A model generated the notes under the pieces. The model searched no databases and was not told where the DNA came from. It saw nothing but the letters and a program-made list of their open reading frames with translations. Shown here piece by piece: positions 23,984 to 30,479 of a stretch of DNA of 38,343 nucleotides (position 1 is the first letter of the stretch; the number at the start of each line of letters is the position of its first letter). The position numbers and the translations under genes were made by a program. This stretch comes from Dehalococcoidales bacterium. Its GTDB lineage: Bacteria > Chloroflexota > Dehalococcoidia > Dehalococcoidales > RBG-16-60-22. Where the stretch lies: assembly GCA_016926705.1 (NCBI GenBank), contig JAFGOC010000118.1:1-38343 (forward strand), read 5' to 3'.

Positions 23984-24014
23984 AAAAAGAAGAAAACAAC
24001 CGAGGGTAATTTTT

Positions 24015-24500
24015 ATGACCGATAAGAAGCAAGTTAAAACCGCGCCGGACTTTACCGAAAGCGATACCCAAGGCCGACAGGTCAAACTATCCGAATATCG
24101 AGGCAAAAAGAACGTAATGCTGGTATTCAACCGCGGTTTCCAATGACCCTACTGCCGTAGGCATATGGCGCAGTTGCGCCGGGATTATAATCAGTTCACA
24201 GACCGCAATACTGATATTATCGCTATCGGACCAGAAGGACATGAAGCGTTCAAAGAATGGTGGGATGAACATCAAATGCCCTTCACCGGGATTGCCGACC
24301 CCAAGCATGTTATCGCTGACACTTACGGTCAGCAGGTTAAACTAATCAAGCTTGGACGTATGCCGGCTAGTATATTGGTTGATAAGCATGGGCAAATAAG
24401 ATACACACACTTTGGAGAGTCAATGGCAGACATACCCAAGACTGGGGAAATTCTAACGCTTATAGATGGTCTGAATAGGGAAGATGCCAGTAAGGGATGA
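24015..24500 (+). CDS. Peroxiredoxin-like (AhpC/TSA) selenoprotein (in-frame UGA)
   Basis: Read through TGA at 24144-24146 this is one 161-residue redoxin. It starts APDFTESDTQGRQVKLSEYR and LVFNRGFQ, then U44-P-Y-C47-R-R-H-M, where the family has Cys-Pro-Phe/Tyr-Cys-Arg. The UGA thus replaces the active-site Cys of a U-x-x-C pair. Thioredoxin-fold sequence continues without a break (MAQLRRDYNQF; ADPKHVIADTYGQ; GRMPASILVDKHGQI). C47 is the only other Cys. A GC-rich hairpin starts 20 nt after the UGA. Without readthrough the N-terminal 43 residues and the active site are lost. It should reduce peroxides in the cytoplasm with a selenolate nucleophile. A GAGGG site precedes the ATG. Confidence 0.85.
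24167..24180 (+). promoter_or_regulatory. SECIS-like hairpin of the peroxiredoxin-like gene
   Basis: GGCGC and GCGCC pair (5 bp) around loop AGUU, with G in the second loop position. The stem starts 21 nt after the UGA, within the bacterial SECIS range. The stem is shorter than in the other two genes of this window but all GC. Confidence 0.65.
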
Positions 24501-24529
24501 AGAGATAGGACAAAGAAAGTCATCGCTGA

Positions 24530-24605
24530 ACTCGGGGCGGGGCTTGGAGTTCACGGCGGGCCAGGGGTTTTGCTGGCAACTATCCGGCGGTCTGGTAGTT
24601 AAAGT
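24530..24605 (-). pseudogene. Fragment of a Cys-rich small-protein gene
   Basis: The minus strand here encodes RPPDSCQQ in a short frame. The underlying 21 nt match, with one change, the end of the Cys-rich gene at 15765-15995 (KPPDNCQQ). Nothing before or after resembles the rest of that protein, so it is at most a remnant. Confidence 0.3.
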
Positions 24606-24625
24606 ATAGTTTGGAGGTAACACTC

Positions 24626-25159
24626 ATGACAACACAACACATAATTCTTCTTATTATCAACATTATCGGAGGAACTGCAGTCATCGGCAGTTATATTTTC
24701 GGCTTGAAAGGGCAATCCGGCGGGGCGAATGTACTCTGGGGCGGCGTGCCGGAAAATATCAGGCCGGTGTATACCGTCTCTATGATAATTTCAGCCCTTG
24801 GATATTTCGCCTTTCTTTATTATATCTTCTTCTGCCTGGAACCGGGACAAGTAAGCATTTTCGGTGTTTCCGGTTTTACGATGTTTTACGTAATATTCGG
24901 TATCATTCTTGTCGCCTCGGCCTTCTGGATGCCGCTGACAAATATCTACGTAAATAATCCGAGCACGGGCATATGGATTGGTGTCCGTACTGTTCTAACG
25001 TTGGTGGGCCTTGCCTCGATCGCTCTGTTGTTATCGTTTATTACCCTGCAAGGTAAGGTACCCGGCGCGGCTCACTGGCTGGCGGTAGCAGGCAGCGGCT
25101 ACTTCGCTTTCCATACTGCCGTATTGGACGCTATAGTCTGGGCAGCTTTGTTTAAATAA
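24626..25159 (+). CDS. Five-helix membrane protein of unknown family
   Basis: This protein of about 177 residues has five predicted transmembrane helices (around 6-26, 48-68, 80-102, 113-136 and 145-168). ATG 24626 is preferred over the TTG at 24611 because a GGAGG site lies 7 nt before it. Size and helix number recall the TspO group, but I do not see the TspO motifs (WxPP and the W/R-rich loops), so I leave it unnamed. It sits between two selenoprotein genes and upstream of the staygreen gene, on the same strand. A role in tetrapyrrole or redox handling is tempting but unsupported. Confidence 0.7.
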   Translation: MTTQHIILLIINIIGGTAVIGSYIFGLKGQSGGANVLWGGVPENIRPVYTVSMIISALGYFAFLYYIFFCLEPGQVSIFGVSGFTMFYVIFGIILVASAFWMPLTNIYVNNPSTGIWIGVRTVLTLVGLASIALLLSFITLQGKVPGAAHWLAVAGSGYFAFHTAVLDAIVWAALFK

Positions 25160-25214
25160 TCACCGCTAAACGATATCTTGAATTTAAAAGATTATTTAAA
25201 AAGGAGATACAGTT

Positions 25215-25559
25215 ATGAAAATCGATTTCTATTGCTGGGTAAAGTGAAATACCTGCCGTAAGGCGAAAGAGTTTCTTTCGCAAAAGAACGTTGTAATAAA
25301 CGAGCGTGATTTCTTTAAGACTCCTTTTACACGGGCAGAGATAATGGAGTTGCTACAGGGGAAACCTGCTTCGGAGATGTTCAATTTCAGAAGCCCGAGT
25401 TTTAAAGCACTGGGTTTGGAGAAGGACAAGGTTAGTGACAGAGAACTCATAGATTTAATGTTAAAGGAGCCGCGCCTCGTCCGCAGGCCCGTGGTACGTA
25501 TCGATGGTAAAGTATATTTCAGCGCTGATGCTAAAGCCCTGGAAAACATAATCAAATAA
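25215..25559 (+). CDS. ArsC/Spx-family selenoprotein (in-frame UGA)
   Basis: Starting at ATG 25215 (AAAAAGGAGA upstream) and reading through TGA at 25245-25247 gives a 114-residue ArsC/Spx-like thioredoxin-fold protein: IDFYCWVK-U11-NTC14-RKAKEFL, where relatives have C-x-x-C-RKAK. The rest is typical (VVINERDFFKTPFTRAEIME, then RRPVVRIDGKVYFSADAKAL). So a U-x-x-C redox pair replaces C-x-x-C. An 8-bp hairpin with apical GUU begins 15 nt after the UGA. Members are glutaredoxin-like reductases or regulators; I cannot tell arsenate reduction from another thiol-redox role. The staygreen gene begins 1 nt after its stop, so the two are translationally linked. Confidence 0.87.
25263..25281 (+). promoter_or_regulatory. 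SECIS-like hairpin of the ArsC-like gene
   Basis: GCGAAAGA pairs perfectly with TCTTTCGC (8 bp) around a 3-nt loop GUU. The stem starts 16 nt and the loop 24 nt after the UGA. It has the same apical GUU as the msrA hairpin despite an unrelated stem. Confidence 0.8.
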
Positions 25560-25560
25560 T

Positions 25561-26022
25561 ATGAAACGTTTGAACCCAAAGAAATTGCATGTCAGATATT
25601 TAACAGGAGCGTCTCCCGATGAGTTTACGTTACCCAGACGCTACACTCTAACTCATTCCGATAAAACAGGAGAGCTCTTCCTTACGATTGGCAGCGAGTA
25701 TGATAAAAAGCAGATTTCCGGTCTGTATACCAGGTTGATGAGAGACGAAGTCCTGGCTGAACTTTTCCGTGAGAGTGATAGATTGGTATTCAGGGTTTAT
25801 TGTCATATAAGCGGTGGATTTGTCTTCGGTACTGCTGGGCTGCGCAACCGCATCTTCCGGGCTGAATTGCCACTTGTTTTAGAAGCTATCAGGTATGGTG
25901 ACCAGGTTCTATTTGAACGGAATCTCGAACTCGATAATGCGCCAGTTTTAGTAAATTTTGAATCTACTAGTAGCCGATTCAATCAGGTGGAAAACTGGGG
26001 AGCCATGCTTGAATACAGGTAG
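25561..26022 (+). CDS. Staygreen (SGR)-like protein, probable Mg-dechelatase
   Basis: The 153-residue protein matches the staygreen family over its length: LNPKKLHVRYL, RRYTLTHSDKTGELFLTIG (26-44), RLMRDEVLAEL (58-68), LRNRIFRAELPLVLEAIRYG, and VNFESTSSRFNQVENWG at the end. Plant and bacterial SGRs remove magnesium from chlorophyll a-type pigments. H32, D34 and D62, the residues I recall as catalytically important in bacterial SGRs, are all present at those numbers. No transit or signal peptide is visible. It follows the ArsC-like selenoprotein by 1 nt. No chlorophyll synthesis genes are visible, so the natural substrate may be environmental or another metallated tetrapyrrole. Confidence 0.88.
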   Translation: MKRLNPKKLHVRYLTGASPDEFTLPRRYTLTHSDKTGELFLTIGSEYDKKQISGLYTRLMRDEVLAELFRESDRLVFRVYCHISGGFVFGTAGLRNRIFRAELPLVLEAIRYGDQVLFERNLELDNAPVLVNFESTSSRFNQVENWGAMLEYR

Positions 26023-26028
26023 GAATTA

Positions 26029-26463
26029 TTACGAGACAACCAAACGCTGAGTCTTGTCGAAACCGGCGATGATATATTCACTTACAGCCACCAGTATCAT
26101 GGCATTGTTGGGGTTATCGACAAACTGCCTTAGCCGGGGATGTCTGGCTAGGAAAATATCCTTGAGGCTATTCTTTTTATCTTCTTCCTCGTGAGCAGCG
26201 CCGATTACCGTTACCGCAATAGCTTGCGAAATATCAGAAGGCCGGTTGGTTCTATTATCAATCAATAATGAAATATTACTATTTTCTCTTATATTACTGA
26301 ATTTTCGGGTGTTCCGGTCGGTAACGAAAATCAGCAATCTTAAATCATCGGTTATAGCGAAAGAAACAAGATTGCTATAAGGCAAGCCTTCGCCCAGGGT
26401 ATTAAGTACCGCGAAGTACTGGGTTCTTATTAGTTCTCTTAGTATTTTTTTTACCTGGTTCAT
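26029..26463 (-). CDS. Pyridoxamine-5'-phosphate-oxidase-like FMN-binding split-barrel protein
   Basis: The 144-residue split-barrel protein shows typical strands: TQYFAVLNTLGEGLPYSNLV (14-33), LRLLIFVTDRNTRKFSNIRE and NSNISLLIDNRT. Relatives bind FMN, F420 or heme and reduce small molecules. Its 3' end faces the staygreen gene 6 nt away, so it is convergent and not part of that operon. The cofactor cannot be told from the sequence. Confidence 0.82.
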   Translation of the reverse strand: MNQVKKILRELIRTQYFAVLNTLGEGLPYSNLVSFAITDDLRLLIFVTDRNTRKFSNIRENSNISLLIDNRTNRPSDISQAIAVTVIGAAHEEEDKKNSLKDIFLARHPRLRQFVDNPNNAMILVAVSEYIIAGFDKTQRLVVS

Positions 26464-26787
26464 TTTACCGATTGCACTCTAGGTGAAAAGACGTTTCATA
26501 AAAAGATTCTATTAATTTTTTAATATACCTCGGGATGGCGGTGCTGTTAAAATGTATTATACTATAATTTCAGCAATACATTTTAGCTCAAAAATGATTC
26601 AAGACACTCGTTTTCGGCCGCTAAACGAAAAACGATTCGTAAAGGGCGAGTAATTACTGATTAGAATTAATTATCCTTATAAGATGTAAAAAGTTAACCC
26701 AAAATCCCTCACGGTTCTATATATTGATCCCTCATATCCACTTAAGGGGATTCGAACCAACGGACTATGTTATATTAAAAACCAGGC

Positions 26788-26823
26788 AAAAGGTTCTGTC
26801 TTTTGTACAACCCCCGCTACCAA
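26788..26823 (-). repeat. Dispersed imperfect repeat, copy 3
   Basis: On the minus strand: TTGGTAGCGGGGGTTGTAC, then AAAAGACAGAACCTTTT. It shares the GTTGTAC and AGAAC cores with copies 1 and 2. It lies just right of the redox island, so copies 2 and 3 flank it in the same orientation. Confidence 0.6.
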
Positions 26824-26842
26824 TTTTTTATTTAGACGTCAA

Positions 26843-26874
26843 TAAAAAAGCGGGGCACTTTTACGGTGCCCCGC
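26843..26874 (-). terminator. Rho-independent terminator for the HAMP sensor operon
   Basis: GCGGGGCAC (26850-26858) pairs with GTGCCCCGC (26866-26874). On the minus strand the stem is followed by TTTTTTATT. It lies 21 nt after the stop of the small gene at 26895-27131. Confidence 0.85.
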
Positions 26875-26894
26875 TCGTTTACTCATTGATACCC

Positions 26895-27131
26895 TTAAGA
26901 GGCTTTTTCTGCCAGAGCGTTGACTCTCCCCTGAAATGACCTGGCTTCTTCCGCGTCGATAATCAGCCGCCCGGAAGCGAAGCACCATTTGGACAGCTCA
27001 AAAAGACTGGCCTTATTCAGCTCTGCCGGAGAAAGATTTAGATGAGATTCCAGCTGCCGGTCGATAAACTTCTGGCCCGCCGGGCCGATATATTCCTTGG
27101 CTATAGTTACCACATCGTCGTAAAGCGACAT
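26895..27131 (-). CDS. Small hypothetical protein of the HAMP sensor operon
   Basis: This 78-residue soluble, helix-rich protein is not recognised (YDDVVTIAKEYIGPAGQKFI, then LNLSPAELNKASLFELSKWC and a final ARSFQGRVNALAEKA). Its start lies 4 nt after the stop of the HAMP sensor and a strong terminator follows it, so the two genes form a complete operon. It may be the cytoplasmic partner that the output-less sensor needs. That is inference from position. Confidence 0.7.
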   Translation of the reverse strand: MSLYDDVVTIAKEYIGPAGQKFIDRQLESHLNLSPAELNKASLFELSKWCFASGRLIIDAEEARSFQGRVNALAEKAS

Positions 27132-27135
27132 GAGC

Positions 27136-28062
27136 CTATTCCTCCTTGTCCGTCATCATGAATTTAACAGAAGCAACCATACGCCCGAAGCTCTTGGCCA
27201 GGTCGCCGATTTCGTCTTTCGATTTTATGTTCGGGACAGCCATGTCGGTGTTACCGTGGCTTACCTGATTGGCAACTTCGGTCAGCTTCTTAATCGGATG
27301 TACAATCATTCTTGTCAGCAACAGTGCAAGAGCTATAGCAAAGACCAATACAAGCACGAATGCTATGATGAACTGTGTGGTAAGGGATGATTTCAGGTCT
27401 TCCATTTCGGTTTGTTTCGTAGCCAGTTTATCCTGCTGGATTGACACAAACTCATCGGTGATTTCATTGAATTTTGCATTGTTAAATAGCTCTTCCAGGT
27501 TAATCATCGTAGAACGCAATAAGGGATCATTTACATCAGACGTACTCATGTCGAACATGGGATATCTGAAGTAATAGCCGTATTCCGACATATCATCCAG
27601 TAAAGGATATTTTTCCGTGCCGTCGGCGTTCAGCGTGGGCGATTCGATATTGCCTGTGGCAATCGATGCCGTCGTGGTAACAACGTCATGCCACGCCGAC
27701 CTTACCAATGCACTGCCACTTTGCAGACGGGTAATCAGTTCGGCCTCTTCAAAGGTTAAGTCGGCCGCCTCTGCCTTGCCTATAAAATCATCAAATAGCG
27801 CTTCCCAGGTAATCAGGTGGCTATAAAATGCGTTCAATCTCTCTTCATTCGGCTCATATGCATATTCCCAACTATCCAACTGTAAGTGGTAGTTTTCCGT
27901 GTGGAAACTCTGCACAGCAGAAGTTAATGAAGTGACATTGTTTATTTCCTGGTGCTTGTCTGAAAGCTGGTTGCTTACATTTTGAAACATGTATAAGCCG
28001 AACGCGCCCATTATCGCCGTTACTAAAAGGAACGAGAAAACGAGCTTGTAAATGAGTTTCAT
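27136..28062 (-). CDS. Membrane sensor with HAMP domain and no output domain
   Basis: This 308-residue protein has helix TM1 at about 7-29, an extracellular sensing region of some 200 residues, TM2 at about 230-252 and a HAMP domain beginning RMIVHPIKKLTEVANQ (251-266). It ends only about 25 residues after the HAMP motif (DEIGDLAKSFGRMVASVKFM). A kinase, cyclase or chemoreceptor signalling domain would normally follow and none exists in any frame, because the next gene starts 4 nt later. The sensing region is acidic, lacks Cys and is four-helix-bundle-like by eye. It may signal through the small protein encoded next to it. Confidence 0.8.
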   Translation of the reverse strand: MKLIYKLVFSFLLVTAIMGAFGLYMFQNVSNQLSDKHQEINNVTSLTSAVQSFHTENYHLQLDSWEYAYEPNEERLNAFYSHLITWEALFDDFIGKAEAADLTFEEAELITRLQSGSALVRSAWHDVVTTTASIATGNIESPTLNADGTEKYPLLDDMSEYGYYFRYPMFDMSTSDVNDPLLRSTMINLEELFNNAKFNEITDEFVSIQQDKLATKQTEMEDLKSSLTTQFIIAFVLVLVFAIALALLLTRMIVHPIKKLTEVANQVSHGNTDMAVPNIKSKDEIGDLAKSFGRMVASVKFMMTDKEE

Positions 28063-28419
28063 TATGTTCCCTCCCTGTATATATCGAGGTCAAAGCGCAT
28101 TCTTCATTAATCTGTATCAAGGCCCCTTTATCCTTTTAGTTTTGTCAGACCTTGATTAAATTGAAAAATGCACACCTGCATTTACCAATCAATCGAGAGA
28201 TTGGCAATATCAAGTCTCTTAAGCTCGATACAGATTCATTATCTCTACAAGATATTATGACGGCGGTGCTTTTTAATTAAAATGGTGCCACCCCTCATTT
28301 GGGTTGAGGGTTTCCCTGAAAGGGCGGTATTGGACCGGGATATATTGAAAAGATAATGAGAGGTTTTGGGTGAAATAACGACGGGCAGAAACGGGTGTTG
28401 TGATGCCAGAAGGGTATTC
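28063..28419. other. Intergenic region upstream of the HAMP sensor
   Basis: This 357-nt stretch between the OppF-type ATPase stop and the sensor start contains a 6-bp hairpin (CCCTCA, TGAGGG; about 28295-28313). On the minus strand GGGGTGGCACC resembles the T-box core, but no supporting stem structure is visible. No gene is seen. Confidence 0.4.
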
Positions 28420-29409
28420 TTACACTCTAATGCAGGCTACCTCATGGCCGGGGCTGACTTCTCTTAAAGTTGGTACGGACTGGCTGCATTCCGGTACGGC
28501 CATGAAACATCGGGGGTGGAAAGGACACCCCGGGGGCGGATTGAGCGGACTGGGCACCTCGCCCTTGAGGATAATGCGCTCCCGCGTCTCCTCCACGAAC
28601 GGGTCGGCGATGGGGACGGCAGAGAGGAGAGCCCTGGTATAGGGATGCAAAGGTTTCTCATAAAGGACCCGTGATTTGCATATTTCCACTACATGTCCCA
28701 GGTACATAACCGCCACGCGGTCGCTAATATGGCGCACCACGGAAAGGTCGTGGGCGATAAAAAGATAGCTTAGCTCCCTGGCTCTGTCCTGCAGTTCTTC
28801 CAGCAGGTTGATAATCTGCGCCTGGATGGAAACGTCCAGCGCGGAAATAGGCTCGTCGCAGATAATGAGCGAAGGGTCACAGGCGAGGGCGCGCGCCACC
28901 CCGATACGCTGCCGCTGGCCGCCGGAAAATTCGTGTGGAAACCGGTCGATCATCGACGGGTCTAAACCTACGGTGCGGAATAGCTCCTCCACCCTGTCTT
29001 TATACTCCCTGCGACTCATGACCATTTGATGGATTTTCAGCGGTTCGCCCACGATACTGCCGGCGCTCTGACGCGGGTCGAGTGAAGAATAAGGGTCCTG
29101 GAAGATAAGGGCTATTTCACGGCGTATTCCCCTTAATTTCTTTTCCGGCATCGACGTTATGTTTTTACCATCGAAGATGATTTGCCCGCCGGTAGCTCGG
29201 TAAAGACCGAGTATGCAGCGGCCGATAGTCGTCTTGCCGCAGCCGCTTTCGCCCACCAGCCCGAGGGTCTCATCACTCTTTAAGTTAAAAGAAACACCAT
29301 CGACGGCTTTAATATCGGCTACCTTGCGGCGCAGCAGCCCGCGCATTACCGGGAAGTACATTTTCAGGTCTTTAACTTCAAGAATGACGTTATTGTTTTT
29401 CTGGTTCAT
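28420..29409 (-). CDS. Dipeptide/oligopeptide ABC transporter ATPase (OppF/DppF type)
   Basis: The 329-residue ATPase has Walker [10 protein letters not shown] (53-61), signature [16 protein letters not shown] and Walker [15 protein letters not shown], followed by the OppF-type C-terminal domain with cysteines in CPFHPRC, PEC and VAC. These residues can hold an iron-sulfur cluster in relatives. It overlaps the OppD-type gene upstream by 20 nt. With that gene it should energise the permeases at 34.6-36.5 kb, which lie on the other strand beyond the IclR gene, since neither group has a full transporter alone. Confidence 0.93.
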   Translation of the reverse strand: MNQKNNNVILEVKDLKMYFPVMRGLLRRKVADIKAVDGVSFNLKSDETLGLVGESGCGKTTIGRCILGLYRATGGQIIFDGKNITSMPEKKLRGIRREIALIFQDPYSSLDPRQSAGSIVGEPLKIHQMVMSRREYKDRVEELFRTVGLDPSMIDRFPHEFSGGQRQRIGVARALACDPSLIICDEPISALDVSIQAQIINLLEELQDRARELSYLFIAHDLSVVRHISDRVAVMYLGHVVEICKSRVLYEKPLHPYTRALLSAVPIADPFVEETRERIILKGEVPSPLNPPPGCPFHPRCFMAVPECSQSVPTLREVSPGHEVACIRV

Positions 29410-30394
29410 TCTTCACATCCGAGGTATCGGCATAACACCTTATATAGTGATTATCGCCGACGGTGGTTATTTCCGGCCAGGGTTCTTTATAGCATCTATC
29501 GATTTTCCAGGAGCAGCGGGGCAGAAAGGCGCAGGTAGGGGGCATGTTAATAAGGTTGGGAGGCAGTCCCTCGATGGGCACCAGCTTTCTGCCTTCCTCT
29601 TCATCGAGTCTAGGAATACACTTGAGGAGGCCCATCGTGTAGGGATGGCGCGGCTTGCTGAAGATATCCTTGGTGGTGCCGGACTCCACAATGCGGCCGG
29701 CATACATGATGTATATTCGCTTGGCGTAGCGGGCTACCACGCCCAGGTTATGCGTCACGATAATCAGCGACGCACGGAAATGCTCCACCATATCCTTCAT
29801 CATTTCCAGGAGCTGCGCCTGCGTGGTGACATCCAGCGCGGTGGTAGGCTCGTCGGCGATGAGGATTCTGGGATTGCAGGAAAGCCCCATGGCAATCATT
29901 ACTCTCTGCCGCATGCCACCGCTGAAGTTATGCGGGTAGTCATCGATGCGTCTTTCCGCGGCGGGGATTCCTACCATTCCCAAAAGCTCGATGGCCCTTT
30001 TGCGGGCGGCTTCGGGGTTCATATTCAGGTGCAGTACCAGCATCTCGGTCAGCTGCTGGCCGATAGTAAGTACCGGGTTCAAGGAGGTCATCGGCTCCTG
30101 GAAAATCATGGCTATCCTGGCGCCCCTGATGGCGCGCATCTGCGGGCTGTGGGGTCTGTATTTGAGGATGTTCTTTCCCTCGAAGATAACCTCGCCGCCG
30201 GTAATTTCACCCGGGGCGTTGATGAGCTGCATAACCGAAAGCTGGCTAACCGACTTGCCGCAGCCGCTTTCCCCAACCAGCCCGATAATTTCCAGTTCGT
30301 TGAGATAATAGGAAACATCGTTTACGGCCTTGACGATGCCGCTCTCCGTTTTAAATTGCGTTACCAGATTATTGACCTTTAGCAGTTCTGTCAC
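29390..30394 (-). CDS. Dipeptide/oligopeptide ABC transporter ATPase (OppD/DppD type)
   Basis: The 334-residue ATPase has Walker A GESGCGKS (41-48), signature [16 protein letters not shown], Walker [15 protein letters not shown], and the OppD C-terminal tail with Cys in CAFLPRC, DRC and IRC. It is the first of the two ATPase genes and overlaps the second by 20 nt. A large plus-strand open frame across this gene is only its shadow. The transported solute is unknown. The neighbouring URO-D-like methyltransferase and flavoprotein suggest a methylated or unsaturated organic compound rather than peptides (inference). Confidence 0.93.
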   Translation of the reverse strand: MTELLKVNNLVTQFKTESGIVKAVNDVSYYLNELEIIGLVGESGCGKSVSQLSVMQLINAPGEITGGEVIFEGKNILKYRPHSPQMRAIRGARIAMIFQEPMTSLNPVLTIGQQLTEMLVLHLNMNPEAARKRAIELLGMVGIPAAERRIDDYPHNFSGGMRQRVMIAMGLSCNPRILIADEPTTALDVTTQAQLLEMMKDMVEHFRASLIIVTHNLGVVARYAKRIYIMYAGRIVESGTTKDIFSKPRHPYTMGLLKCIPRLDEEEGRKLVPIEGLPPNLINMPPTCAFLPRCSWKIDRCYKEPWPEITTVGDNHYIRCYADTSDVKNEPEKQ

Positions 30395-30479
30395 GTCTAA
30401 AAATCCTTCAAGTATCTTAAATCATCCCCTGTTATTAGGGATATGTTAGCAGATAGCCTGTCCGCTGGCAACCATGGTT

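Larger units (their letters stand above)
26464..26894. other. Intergenic region with repeat copy 3 and a terminator
   Basis: The 431-nt gap holds the PPOX-like gene's upstream region, a dispersed repeat (26788-26823), a T-arm-like GGTTCGAATCC on the minus strand at about 26748-26758, and a strong terminator at 26843-26874. No gene is supported. A 71-codon plus-strand frame at 26724 only crosses the repeat and terminator. Confidence 0.5.

Noticed and set aside
28270-28345. T-box riboswitch on the minus strand (GGGGTGGCACC)
   Set aside because: Only the short core matches. No stem I, specifier loop or terminator pairing could be drawn, and the downstream gene is a HAMP sensor, not an amino-acid or tRNA-ligase gene.
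29213-30382. 389-residue plus-strand ORF over the ABC ATPase genes
   Set aside because: It is antisense to two complete, motif-bearing ATPases. High GC third positions keep it open by chance.
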